From: Fragilariopsis cylindrus CCMP1102 | Taxonomy: Eukaryota > Bacillariophyta > Bacillariophyceae > Bacillariales > Bacillariaceae | Assembly (NCBI GenBank): GCA_900095095.1 | Contig: FMBT01000293.1 | Span: forward strand, 124,001-188,000 | Direction: 5' to 3' | Length of the DNA stretch: 64,000 nt | In this document: piece by piece, positions 43,448 through 56,300 of the stretch | Layout of the letters: every line of letters begins with the position of its first letter | How positions within the stretch are numbered: the first letter of the stretch is position 1 | Notes under the pieces: generated by a model | Told to the model about the DNA's origin: nothing | Databases searched by the model: none | The model's input: the letters and a program-made list of their open reading frames with translations, nothing else | Program-made: the position numbers and the translations under genes

Positions 43448-44320
43448 TCAATAACCAAAGAATTCTTTATCAAGCCATCCATCGTGTTTTGGTTCTTTAG
43501 AGGATCGCACTGCTGAAAAGGAACCCAAAACTGGACGACATAATTGTTTCCACCATGGCACGCCATGTCCATGCTCTTTCCAAACTATTGTTCCATGCGT
43601 CATTTTCCCACAACATGCTGTTTGTTCTCCATTTATCTCTTGACGGTTTGATTGTTGAGGTTGTCGACCGTGTCTCCCCCACAATCGACAATTCATCGTC
43701 ATCTGGACAGTCCTTGGAGGAACACATTCTTCTTCAGGATTATCTGTTGCTGCTCCTGATTTTTTTATTCTTTGACGAGGGTAGGATATCAGTGAAACTT
43801 CATCATATCTTCGATCCGTCAAACAATACGGATTCGCTAGAACATTCCAGCATCCATGCATATACATTACTCCCGTGGACGATTTGGATTTTTTTTCTAT
43901 TGTTGACATATCACAATCTTCCATCGATATATGATCTTTTACCTTTTTATTGCTACTATATGACGAGTATTTTATTATCTTTTTGGGTGCCAAGATAAAG
44001 GTCCCGTCGGGAGCAAGAGATAGGATACAATCTAAAGAGTATGTTCCCCATGGTCGTCGTTTGACGGAAGGTATTATCATTTCGCTTTTTGTTCTTGTTG
44101 TTCTTTTTTTTGAGAAGAACGACCGTTGAGCAGAAACTGAAGGAAAGATACGAGAGGCATCTATCCTACTCCAAAAGATTGACACATCCCATTCTCCCGA
44201 AGCCAATTGAATGGAGTTCATTGGACGCGCATCAGCCTTAAAATGATATGTAATGAATACTATACCCAGACAGAAGAATCCCTGCCGGATAAGCGATGCG
44301 AGCCTCCTCCTCTGTGCCAT
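43448..44320 (-). CDS. Unknown protein with N-terminal membrane anchor
   Basis: Intact 290 residues, start ATG 44320. A basic N-terminus is followed by one hydrophobic segment (LIRQGFFCLGIVFITYHF, residues 10-27), so it is a signal anchor or signal peptide. The remainder is basic and Cys/Trp-containing, with GVMYMHGCWNVLANPYC and DRRYDEVSLISYPR standing out as likely conserved cores. The GTW/DGTF-like start (GTYSLDCILSLAPDGTF) suggests a small beta domain. I do not recognise a family. Divergent from the photolyase-like gene. Confidence 0.5.
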   Translation of the reverse strand: MAQRRRLASLIRQGFFCLGIVFITYHFKADARPMNSIQLASGEWDVSIFWSRIDASRIFPSVSAQRSFFSKKRTTRTKSEMIIPSVKRRPWGTYSLDCILSLAPDGTFILAPKKIIKYSSYSSNKKVKDHISMEDCDMSTIEKKSKSSTGVMYMHGCWNVLANPYCLTDRRYDEVSLISYPRQRIKKSGAATDNPEEECVPPRTVQMTMNCRLWGRHGRQPQQSNRQEINGEQTACCGKMTHGTIVWKEHGHGVPWWKQLCRPVLGSFSAVRSSKEPKHDGWLDKEFFGY

Positions 44321-44783
44321 TATCTTTGTTATTTTTTTTGTTTTTTTGAATTCAGTTCAAGTTCATCTAGCCTAACGTCGTCGGTGTTGATGTTCGCTCA
44401 GTGGTTATTGATTATTATTTTGTGTCAGATATCTAAAATATTAAGCGGAGAATGATCAAATTTCTCAAATTAAAAATTTGCTCACTAAATGAATAAATTA
44501 GTACTAAATCATTCCCACATACAAAGCGTGTTCCAGACGTGTGTAAGGTTTGTGTCGTACACGCTGTCCACCTGAATTTCTGACTGAGTGAGTGAGTCGC
44601 GACTCACTGACTTGAACGCGTTCACGTCATTGACGTCATTTGATTGGAAGGTGTCTCATTCTTACATTCTTATACGGGTATTTTAGATCATTTTATCATT
44701 AAACTTCCGAAAACAATGTTCAATTATTTTATTCATAATACAAATTCTCCTTCGTATTAGATAAGAATTCTTTAAGTTAGACC
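44321..44783. promoter_or_regulatory. Divergent promoter region with palindrome and TGACGTCA element
   Basis: 463 bp between two outward starts. It holds a perfect 18-bp palindrome (44591-44608, core GAGTCGCGACTC) and, 22 bp on, a perfect bZIP/CRE site TGACGTCA (44631-44638) preceded by another ACGTCA (44624-44629). Aureochromes, the blue-light bZIP-LOV factors of diatoms, bind TGACGT, and the downstream gene is photolyase-like, so light control is a reasonable guess. Confidence 0.5.
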
Positions 44784-47352
44784 ATGGTGATGATGACGTC
44801 GATTACACATGCCATTTACGGATTTCTCCTTTTCATCGTCTATAGTGATGCATTCGCATTCCAAAATGCGGTGAGGTCGTCGTCGTCGTCGTTATCGTTG
44901 TCGACAGAGACAGGGATAGATATGAAGAAGCGATCTCGATTGGTTTGGTTGACTGGAAATGAAGATTTGAGAATACACGATCACGGTGGATTTATAGATG
45001 CGTTTACAAAAGCAGCTGAAAGTGAAAGTGACGAGCTGGTAATACCCGTGTTCATAATTGATCCAAAGATGCATCTTCGATCGCGATCGTCATCTTCATT
45101 GATACGACTCCACAAATGTCTGACGTCTCTAGAAAAAGAGATTGCGTCATTATCTTTGTCGTCATCATCATTACATCCCCTCGTGGTACGGATAGGATCG
45201 TCGCCTTCGGTTCTCCCTGCGTTGGCAAAAGATTTGAATGCGATCGCATGTCATGTTATAGTAGACGACGTTGTTTCGAGTATAAGAAATGCACAACAAT
45301 TGACTTGCGAATCACTCACCTATATGGATATCGATGTTCTCAGATGGTCGAATTGTTTACGGCCATCTGCACCATGGGCCGCCGATGTCTCCAACGATCG
45401 ATCAGAGCAGTGCAACAAACAATCCCAACTTCCAAGTTTCTTTCCCGATTACTGTAAAATTGCTGATGCACTACCAGCTATGGCACCGAATGATAAACTT
45501 GATCACATTTTGTCATCAGATATTTCCCAGATGGAAGATTCAGTCACAGTAAGATCGGAAGGGATTCCATCCCTACAAGAGCTTTTACGTATGGCGGAAG
45601 AAGTCACACCTGTCGCTGTTTTAGAAACAAAGTCACAAAAATATTGCAATACCAACGAACCGTTCGAAGGGATCATATCTGAAAACTGGTCAACTGAAAA
45701 AGGAGCAAAGAAAGCACTTGCAGATTACTGCCGGATTGGGAAAGATGAATTTACGAAAAAGCATTTTATAGCATCGGATGCTGCCAACATAGGCTCGGAT
45801 CGAATAGTAAGAGCATGTACGCATCATCAATTGCAAGGATTGTAAAAAATCATAATCCAAGTGACGTGCTGCAGAAAGAGAAGGACCAACAAGAGCATTT
45901 TCTTCGGCTTTATCTCTCGGTGCACTTAGTGCAAGAGATGTCCTTGATGCGGCAAGAAATAGGTCACCAGTAACACCACCAATTTCGTTGTGGGATGGAA
46001 ATTCAAAAACAAAAATTTAGATAATAATAATAGTGCTGGTCTGTTGCCGTCGGATAATGATATATGGGGTAGAAGTAGTGAAGGTTGTTTATCCGATGTT
46101 TGTGAATGGAGAGAATGGTTCCACTTACTTGCAGAGAGGTCGTTGGCGCTTCAAGAAAGGGCGAACCAGCCACATCGGGAGGCGAAAAAATAACGACAAA
46201 TACTGGCGATCATCGTGAAAATGGACACGTCAACTATTGGAGATGGAAAGACCAGCATTTAGTCAGATATCTAACCTGGTCAGCCGGCGAAGACTATGAT
46301 AAACAAGACGAAGAGACACGCGCCCCAGCGATACTACTAGTTCATGGGTTTGCAGCTTCCGCTGAACAATGGGAACGACTAGTCTATAGCATCAGAGAAC
46401 AGACAATTCAGTCAAATAATGGAAAAGATGTGACCCCTCCTATTTATGCAATTGATCTTCTTGGGTTCGGTCACTCGGAAAAACCAAGCTTGAGTTACAC
46501 TCAGTATTTATGGGAATCGCAAATTGTCGACTTTGCTATTGAGGTTATGGAGGCAACACCTATGGTGATGGTAAGTGCAATTGTTGTGTGTTTCTTGGTT
46601 TTGTTCTAAATTCAATTATGATCTTTTACTAATTCTTCTTCCATTTTATGGTCTATTTCGAAATGCGCGATTTGTTTAGGTTGGGAATTCTATCGGTGGA
46701 GGCCTTTCAGCTGGTGCTGCTGCATCATTGGGAAATAAGATTGCCGAGGTCTTGTGTTGTGTAATACTGCTGGAGTTCTATTAGATCCTGATACATATGA
46801 TGGATACAACGGATCGGAAGTGACATAATTCTCACACGGAAGCAGCCTTTGAAGGCAACCCGAAACACCGTACAGCCCAGTACCAATTTTTGGTAACAAA
46901 GTACTAGATATTTTTGGTTCATCAATTGTTAAATTCATATATCCTCAAATCGAAGATAGATTATCGGTTATATACGGTAATAATATGGACAACGCAGACC
47001 CTGCTGTAGCGTATGCGATCCAGCAGTCCGCATCATCTCCGGGCAGTCCAAATGTTATTGGTTCGGGTCAGAAACTCGGACCTAATAGACCATTGAACGA
47101 GGTACTAATAGATATTGATGTTTAGTTGTGAAGGGTTTAGACGATAGGGTAAGTTCTCCTGAGGCAGCCAAGAGTCGAGCCGAGCTCTTCTCTAAGTTAA
47201 AATCTGATAGGGTATACGTTGAAACGATCGATAATGCTGGTCATTGCCCCCACGATGATGCACCAGACAAGGTTGCCAACGCCATCGTGAATTGGTCAGC
47301 TTCATCTTTATCGGGTACAAAATTAACTCAACAACAACAACAGCGGCAATAG
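44784..47352 (+). CDS. Photolyase-like domain fused to alpha/beta hydrolase (plastid-targeted, frame-broken)
   Basis: Signal peptide then DAFAF at residues ~23-27, like the ASAF plastid motif of diatoms. Next is the Rossmann domain of photolyases (RLVWLTGNEDLRIHDH, VIPVFIIDP), a helical part with FSSALSLGALSARDV, and then an alpha/beta hydrolase: YWRWKDQHL, ILLVHGFAAS (oxyanion), DLLGFGHSEKP, VGNSIGGG (nucleophile Ser elbow), LDDRV (Asp) and NAGHCPHDD (His). This matches a plant/algal fusion protein (Arabidopsis At4g25290 type). One intron, 46571-46680. Several -1 breaks (near 45810, 45875, 46010, 46185, 46752) plus more toward the 3' end. The full FAD-binding photolyase domain is absent, so DNA repair is doubtful. 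Confidence 0.72.
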
Positions 47353-47669
47353 AGAACGATGCTGCGTTCATTGTTCAAGAGTAAAACGAGAATTGAATAG
47401 TTAACTTATGGTATATTCTAGCTACTAAAAGAGAGAAATATAAGATAATAATTAGTAATTATTGACATTAGATAAGATAAGATTGTATCAACCCTAAAAT
47501 AGATTAGAGGTAGAATCTTAATAAATTCCTACCGTATAATGAAAGATCTCGAAACCGGCAACGATTATCCGACAATGCGACGAGATTCCGATCAAAGAAA
47601 AAGATCTGCGACGAACTGCGAATAGGTCTCTTTCACTTTCTTGTTTTACTCTCTATTTTTTTAATCTCT
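47353..47669. other. Intergenic, convergent gene ends
   Basis: 317 bp, AT-rich, between two stop codons; expected 3' UTRs only. A TTAGATAAGATAAGATT repeat-like string near 47468 is unremarkable. Confidence 0.4.
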
Positions 47670-48123
47670 CTACTCTTTTTGAAGAACAACGTTCCATTCT
47701 TCAATAGTGTGTCCAGTAACAATTCCATTTAATACGTATGGATCACTAGCAGCATATGCCTTCGCAGATTCAGCATCAGTAAAGATAAATAATGCTCCAG
47801 ATGGAATTTCCATACCAACCTCACCAGTGGGTCCACCAGATAAACATTTACCATCCGCAATAAATTGTTTTGCTAATCCAAGATGACCTTCTCGATACGG
47901 ATCACGTTTTTCTAACACATCTGGAATATAGTCATATCGTAACAAATATTGTGTTGCCTGTAATGCTGACGATGTGGAGTAGTTGTTGCTTGGGTTGTCG
48001 ACCGAATTGTTGTACTGCTTGTGCTGGACCACCACGATGCGATTGCTGCATCATCCGTGACGACGACGTCGCCACAAATGCTAATGTCGTTGCTCGTCCA
48101 AGAATTTCAAGAGATCCAAACAT
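47670..48123 (-). CDS. YciI-like (YCII domain) protein
   Basis: The C-terminal ~95 residues are a YCII fold: YLLRYDYIPDVLEKRDPYREGHL (with the family Arg-His pair), GALFIFTDAESAKAYAASDPYV and the closing IEEWNVVL. Family members are small dimeric ferredoxin-like proteins with a His-Asp pair; the function is mostly unknown. The only ATG that fits is 48123 (MFGSLEILGRATTLAF, a mitochondrial-type presequence), which lies in another frame; a shift between 48035 and 47960 is needed to join them. Confidence 0.7.
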
Positions 48124-48599
48124 GATATATCTGTTATATTTGCTGTTATTTATACAATCTTGTAGTATTTCTGGTGTCAAGACAAGAAAAAATGTTCAAT
48201 ATGTCATGATACAATTGTGATCATCATGATGGCAATTGCACAGTAGAGATCGGATGGATGCCGAGATTCATTTTATTTTGGATCTTGTTATTTAGCATGG
48301 TCCTGAGGTTATTATTGGTACTTACTTAGACCTATTATCCTTTCTTTCGACAGTCATTTTCGAAAAAAATTCAAAAGTACAATTGTGGTGGGTTAGACAA
48401 CGACAAAAACACAAACAATAAAATAATAGTACGATCACTATTACAACACATTCAACAGCAACGCCATACCGTACATACATTTCATATTGACATTGGCAAA
48501 GATCGAAGAAAAGTTAGCTGGATCTGATTCTCTAGTGCTGACACAGAAGGACACTTATATAGCCCATCCGCCTTTTTTTCTGGTCTATTCTATTACATT
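48124..48599. promoter_or_regulatory. Divergent promoter region
   Basis: 476 bp between the YciI-like gene and the next plus-strand gene. AT-rich; no motif recognised. Confidence 0.35.
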
Positions 48600-50152
48600 A
48601 TGTTTTCAATCAAAATCAACAAAAGATTAATCGCAACAGAGGCTAAGAAAACAATTTTGCCATTGTTTGTTTTATATTTCATTGGATTTGTTTTCATTTT
48701 AGCATATCGATACCATACGCAACAGTATTATACTTCTCAAGCACTATTAGCAGCTCAGCATCAGGTCACTACTTCTACTGAGTTGTTGGAAGATAAAATA
48801 ATAGTGTCGATGAATAAGAAGAAGAAAAAGAAAAAAGTAGTAGTACTACAACCTACTAAAATCAATAATCCTCTGGAACAATATAAAGAATCAATCGAAC
48901 AACTTTCTACAGAATTATTAGATGCACAAGAATCTGTACGAATTCATACTACAAAAATTCTTCAACATTTAGTAACATTAGAAGCAATTGAAACAAGTGA
49001 TATTTTAACACAAGATCTATTACTACTACTATCATCATCATCGACAACAACAACAACCGACGACGAAGATACAGAAGTAAAATTGGATTCAGATTCAAAA
49101 AAAGATGATGTGAAATCGTTATTGGATCATTGGAGAGGAATTATTTCAATTGGCTCATTAAGAGAAATTCCATACGATGAATTACAGGATACATTTGATA
49201 GTGTTACAAAAGAGATCAAGGCAATCGAAAACAACAACAACTCAATGATGGACGACGAGGAAAGTACTGAAAAGCTCAGGGAACAATTTATGTTTGATAC
49301 TATTCTTGGTAGTACTGTAGTAAAAGAACAAAGTGAATTTGTATGCACCAGCATTGGTGGTGATAGTAATAATAAAAATAAAAAGAATAATAATCGTGTT
49401 TCATCAAAAGCAGCATCATCATATGCTTATGAAAATGATTTACAAGATTATTTGAATGACTATGAGAAGAAATTTGGTAATCGTGTACAAGGTCAAGGTG
49501 TTCATGCACTACTACCAGAATCTATAGAAGTATTGGAAAATACGACTGAATCTAAGATACAAATTATTATAGAAGATATTTATGATTTGGCAGAAGACTT
49601 AAAAGAAAAGTTAGAACATACGACAATAACAACTAAAACATTACCATCATCATCAGGGGACGATAAGTCTTCTTGTGTCGATCCAGAGTTTGTAACTACT
49701 TTGGTTGATGTGGGACTAAAGGCACTTTTGGTTCATGGAGATGTTAGGGAGGCACTCCGAAAAGCAACTCTTCAATTTGATACTGAAACATCAGAAGATG
49801 AATTAATTTTAGATGCCGATTTACCACTCAACAATGAATCACCAAAATCCTCCAGTAATAATAATAACAATAATAATAAAAATAACCTCATGAAGAGTAT
49901 CAATATACGATCCAAAATCGATACGCCCCTTCTTGTGAAGTCTGTTGATTGGATCGATCACTTTATTGATGCAATTAGTGGTTACTCCGATGGATTGGAT
50001 CAGTACTTGGATTCTATTACTGATACCATGGGAGCACTAGTGTAGGGGAAATTGTAGTTGCAAAGATCTTAGAACAAGCTGGACACGTTGGGGATATTGA
50101 CGTACCGGGATATTTTCAACAGATGAAAACATTACTTAAGCTATCAAACTAA
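48600..50152 (+). CDS. Unknown single-pass membrane protein with coiled coil
   Basis: Starts at ATG 48600. Residues ~20-38 form one membrane segment (ILPLFVLYFIGFVFILAY) after a basic N-terminus, so an N-in signal anchor is likely. The rest is acidic and helical with coiled-coil stretches, low-complexity Ser/Thr and Asn runs, and a conserved-looking YENDLQDYLNDYEKKFG segment. The first frame ends at 50045; a -1 shift at about 50035 extends it by 35 residues (VGEIVVAKILEQAGHVGDID) to the stop at 50152, and that tail looks coding. No family recognised. Confidence 0.55.
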
Positions 50153-50374
50153 AGTTCTCTACAGTACACACTCTTCACTTCTCTTTTCCTGATTTTTCGG
50201 AGGTTTAGTGATCTATCCAGCGTATGGAAAGTTGTATAATATTAAAAAATAAAGAGTAAATTATTCTATATAGCCGATTTCCGTACTACCTACGTAGGAA
50301 TATTATAATGAAGAATATATTATAGCCTAGCAAATTTATGATTTTAATTCATACATCTATTATTATAACTACGT

Positions 50375-53300
50375 TTATTTTTTAAATCCTTTCAAGCTTA
50401 ATTTCTTTTTCGTTGGAGCAGGTGCTGTTGCTACAGCATATCCGCTCATTTCACCACGTACAGCAAATTCCAAAACGGCTCGATCATGCTCGGACATACC
50501 ACCCATACCAGCCTTGAAAGGAATTGGTGTGGTTCTTGCCACATGAGTTATAGCTTGAGCGCACATCCGTCCAATGGAGGGATCAGATAATTTTCCCTGC
50601 GGTGGAGGGTGATTTGGAAGTCCATTGAAACGGAGGACGACAATAAAAACTTCAAACAGAACAATCAAAAACTCAGTTATTTCTTCTTCAGAAAAATCTG
50701 ACGAGAATTGTTGATAAGAGGCCAGGGCTATTTTCATGCAGTCAGCACATACAGTTGCGCGTCGTGATTGAATTTCAATCGAAGGATTACTCAAGGTACC
50801 GTATGCCTGAAAGACAGAAAAAACCTCGGCTCCTATAGCTGATAAAATGCGTCCGACCAAAGGATTCGGAGGTGGATCACTCTGAATTAGACTGCGAATT
50901 GCTCCCAAAGCATTTAATTGTTCTTCGACATTAGACGGATTAAGGAGTGCATTTTCTACCTCGAGTAGACTTTTCTCAGCAGCAATTCCATCCTTGATTT
51001 TAACCACTGACGACCATGCAGTCCAATTTCTAGACTTTGCAAGTTCTAAAGTTACCATCGCAAGTTCTGCCGCTGTGGACGATTCATGATGGAGACACTT
51101 TTCAAGAAGCTCTTGTGATGCTAAGTCTATTATTTCTGGAATGTTCTCTGGTCGTGTTGATAGCGATATCACAAGGGAGAGCATAGATTTTGCCAATGCA
51201 GAAGGAGAAGCTGGCATTCCAATAATTGTAGCTACTGAGATTAGACACGCCGAAATGATTGTCGGTGCCAGTTCGTTTGTCCATGGAATTTCTTTTTTCT
51301 CGAGAAGGTCCAGAGGACTTAAAAGAGCCAACAAAAATGGACAAGCATCTGAATCTTCTTCGAACAAAATCATACTTGAAAACGCCTTGAACAATTCACA
51401 TGATTTGACAATCAAGTCAACCATTCCTTCTGTGCGATACTTGCCTTTAGATCCAACTCTTGAGGACTTGACTACAACGACAGGCAAAAGTATACATTTG
51501 TAAATTTGAACTGTTGCCGCTTCAGTATCTTTTTTCCATTTTGCGCTCAGCTGAGATAAATTCGGTGATTCGGTCATAATAATTATTCCCGTCAAACAAC
51601 AGCAGGCGATTTCATAAACGTCTACTTCCTTTGCCCAAGATATTGTATCTTGACTTGACGACAATTTATCATTGAATGATTTAATCGCATCATACAAGCC
51701 ACTGAAGAGAAAGGGGACAATCAGTTCTAACCATTCTAGGCACTCCTTGCGTTTCGTATCCGATATCTCGTTGGACGCTAATGCATCCGAAAGAAATTTA
51801 ATCGATAATTGTGCATTATGTCCCCATGATTTTGCAAGAGCTGCCTTAGTGTAGTCGTCAATATCACATATATCACGAAAAGAGAAGAAGCTATTACCTT
51901 CATTTTTAGCTGGACTATCAAGAGATTGTCCGCAGAGGGACAACTTCGATCTAAGAAGTAAATTAGCTCCATCAATAGCTAGAGCAGCAGCATGGACACC
52001 AATAGACGAATTCTCCGGTTGAACAAGGCGATCGATTTCAACGTTTTCCAACGGTATATGTCCGAGCATCCATATCTTTCCAATCTTAACCATGAGAGCA
52101 GACCGCGATTTAAGATTCCCCTCTTCGTCCCTTGAGCCTTGTACAGGGTCCGGCTTGGAATCAACATTAAAAAATGGGACATCTTCTTCTGTCACAACTA
52201 CAGGACGAATCAATCTCTTCAGAACCATGATGTCATCAGTCACTTTTGAACGAATGAACGATCGCAAACAGTTACAGCCTGCCCAGAACAGACGACATGT
52301 CAGCTCGTCAATCTTTTCATCCGGAGCAGAAAGGGAGCTCTTGATACAAGAGGATAGTTGAGGAACGTATTCACTCAGTACACTTCTATGAGACTCGTCA
52401 GGATCTGGAATCGCTCCGAAATAATCAATTATCTTTACCAAGCAGTGCATTGAATTCTCCTGAAGTGTCCTTAGTTCTACCTGATCAACCGTAGCAGTAG
52501 CTACCACGCACCCTCCCGTTACTAGGTCAGAGATATGTAAGGCGAGAATCGACTTCGGGATGTCCGAATTCGTCGTGTTTGAATCATTGCACGCCTTTAA
52601 GCATTCGATCGTTGCCAACTTGGGATTGAAGTTCTGTGAATCCACCAAATTCGCACAATTTTGTTGGCAATTCGTTGCAAGCTCCATCAATGCAATATTA
52701 GTCATTTGAACAGCAATCGCTTTAACTTGCCAGCGAATGGGGCTAGCCAATTCAAACAATGACTGCGAGTCTGACGCAGCTCGATCAATGGCGGCCTTGG
52801 CCACTCTAGCAACCGTATACGAGTCATCATTGTATTCATCGTCATCGTCGATCTTACTCCCTGCAATAATAGACCGAGATAGTAGAAGATACCGCAAAAG
52901 GATCGGTTCACTATTTGTCGATAGAGCGCGCTCAAGGTAAAGAAGATAGCGGAGAACATCTGAAACTTCTTTCACACAATGCTTGCCGTCATTAAAGGAA
53001 ATTTCAGCTTCTCGTGGCGAGGCCAAACCACGATGAAATGTTTCTCCAGAATAGCTCTCTCTCGCCGAAGCGGCCTCTAAAGCAGCAAATAGGAGCGAAA
53101 CAACCTTCATATCACTCCACTCTGCAACCAAAATTTGAGAGACAGATAGAACTCGTAATACTCTCAAAGTTGCCCTCAAGCATATGTCTGAAGAATGGCA
53201 ACCCTGGGGTATGTCCTGGATCCCTCTAGATAGGACCAACAATCGATCTGGAGTAATGTTGGCCATCAAAGATGGGATGCAGGATAGTATAGGATGTTCG

Positions 53301-56300
53301 TCATATTTGAGTCCCCCACCGTGGGCTGGTAGTAGATCTTGATTACCAGCAAGTAACTCAAAGAAAGCTAAAGCCTCAAGTTGAACAACAGGATGGTCAC
53401 CATGGCATTCAGTTATAATCACAGCCATGGTAGAAAATCGTCTTGCTATTCCGGAATCGAATTCTTCTAGGTGATGAAGTGAGGGAACCAAAAATGTCAT
53501 GAAGCGTAAAAGCACAGACAGAAACGACGACTCAAATGAGATTTTTTCTATCTCGTTTCCTTGATCAAGTACGTGGGAAGCAACCGTCCAAGAAGACAAA
53601 AAATTGTCTTCGACGATCTCAACAGCTTTCCTTAATAAATGTAAATCTTCCGCACTTAAATGTTCGGACCCCAATTTTCCTGAATACTCTAGTAACATCA
53701 GAAACGCATGAAGAGCCGATGCACGAGAGTTTAATGAGATTCCGGATGATAGGTGACCGGTCACATAAGGAAGCACTCTGATCATAATTTGAATTGTTGG
53801 TACTTGTAGTGAGTCCTCGCTGCGATCTTTTTTGCGAACAGGAGATCCACGTAGTCGAGACCGAGATGCACGACGTTCCTTTATGCGGTGTGTGTTCCGT
53901 TGGATGCAACCTAACGCTAGCAGACCGCCGGAGCGACCATTCTGGGATTCGTCTTGGACGGCATTACGACCTTGACCTTGCGATTGGCTTCGCAATACCA
54001 CTTCATCCAAAGAGTGCAATACTGCACTCTGTAGGAAACGCATATCAGATTTAACACCTAGAGTGGCCAAAAATGCCAAACCTTGAGATGCAGCACGCCG
54101 AATTTCATTTGACGGTGATGGTAGAATTGAAAGGAGAATTGACGAAGCTTTATTCATCCACGTAGGACCTAGTCCGATTGGAATATCATGCGTTGATTCG
54201 TCAAGTGGAAGAGACTTTACACACGAAAACAATACAGCAGCTATATTTGTTGCAGATGCGAGGTTATCCTGAAACTGGAACATGGAGCAGAATGCAACGT
54301 AAGAAAATCTATTTATAAAACTGCCCTAAACAAAGCTTGTTATTTTTCATATATCCCAACGTACCTTTCCAGTTCTGTCCTGATCTGCATTTCGTGTGTT
54401 GTTCTGGAAATAGACAGGCGGAAGCAATGACTGAAGTATATCCATTGCATTCTGTTGTTCCTTCCCACTTCGTAGTGCAAATGTTGAAGCAAAGGCCTGG
54501 ACTGCAGCGTCAACAAGGCGAATCTTTGTCGCACAATTGGGATCAACAGGTGGTTTCCATGTTCCGACTTCATGAAGAACTGTTGGCGGTTTTTCACTTT
54601 TTTCACTGTGAAGCAAACCAAGAACATGACTACCAAGAAATAATTCGTCGTCGTGCTTCTTCTTGCCATTTCGTTTGCCAAGAAAGCAAAATGCGGACTC
54701 TCTATCACCGTGATGCGCTATCTCTGATGTAAGTGTTATAATATTGTTTTCCAAATCACGCGCACCACCAACCTGACCAAACGTCGTTGCCCTACCGAAG
54801 GATACCGCATCCAAGATTGCATCCTCTTTGCTTATTAACGAAGAAAGTATGGAGCATGTTACATCGTTCTGAATAGACAATTGAATATGAGAAGCCGCAA
54901 AACCAAACACCGAGTCAGCAATCATGGGAAAACATCCACTTTTACCGGAAAAAGAAGAAGTACAGAAGGAAGTGTTAGGAGTCGTTAATTTTTGTGCTCA
55001 TTGGTTACAATTTTTCACATGCGTTTCTGTCTTTACGTACGGGGGCAACCATGCAAAGGCTTCCATAATTGAAGCCTTAGCACTATCAAGACGACATGCT
55101 GCAGCTGGATTGACAGGGGTGGATCCCAGTCTACCCTTGCTAAAAAATAAGGGCAGGAGATTCTCCAGAATTAAGGAAGTTCGACTCAAAGCATCAGGAA
55201 TCGATAGGAGTAGTTCCGAACAGAATTTGAGAAAGACAACGATCGAAGTCAGCATTGCCTCTACACACATCATTTCGTGATCAGCAGTAAATTTATTACT
55301 CAATTGAGTCGACTTGCAGACTTTTTGCCACAATCCGAAAATAAAAGCTATCTGATTTGATATGGCATTTGGTCCTGTTGTCAAGGCACCAGAAATCAAG
55401 CTAAGTCCAGCTCGAACACATGTACACGTACTGCTAGGACTACCTTCTTTCATGACACCGTTCGTCAAGGTTGATACAAGAATTTCACTAACAGACATGG
55501 CTGTGTCCAATATGTCTGTCGGGAGGCCGCCTGGAAGGTCGGGCAGGTCTCGAATTAGAATAGAAACCATCAGAGCCATACCATGGATTGCATACTGGTG
55601 CTTTAATGTTTCGTCTACTTTGACCTCTTTTTTTGCTGGTGCGTTCATTCCGAAACGAAATCGTGGTGCATCAGCCGCTTGTGTAGAGTCCATACGTCCA
55701 CCTGTACTGGCAATTGCCATAAGCTCTGCATGCTCCAGCTGGATTTTACTGATACTCTCGCGAGCTATATTACGTCCTTCCGAGGGAAACACTGACGCCA
55801 TCGCAGTACAAGCGACGGCAGCTTCGTATCGGACACCGTGATCAGGATGACGCAGACATTTAAGAAGGGCTGGGATTATCTCCTCAAGAGACGATGCTGT
55901 TGCTTCACCCAACGTGACAAAGAGATGAGATATTTCGACCAATATAACCTGTAGCTGATTGCTCTTCAATGCATTTTGTTTGTTCGTACACAAATCGACC
56001 AGCTCGTGAAGGAGTGTTAATTGTGTACTCTCGGTCATTTGCTCTGCAAAACCAAAAAGAACTCGATTCGTGAGCAAACGTGCGATACAACCATCTGCAT
56101 GAGAAATCTTGGGACCTTGTCCAAACATGTTTCTCCCCGTCTTGGTAGGAGTAGAAGATAGTGGACTACTACTAGATGAGATTCTAGAAGTAACCACGGT
56201 GGTAGCATCCAGATACTTAATTGTGGGCGCCCCTCGTTCTCGTGGATTTAGCTGGGCTTCCATATCATTCCCAAGCATTGCAAGTATTATTAGGACTGTT

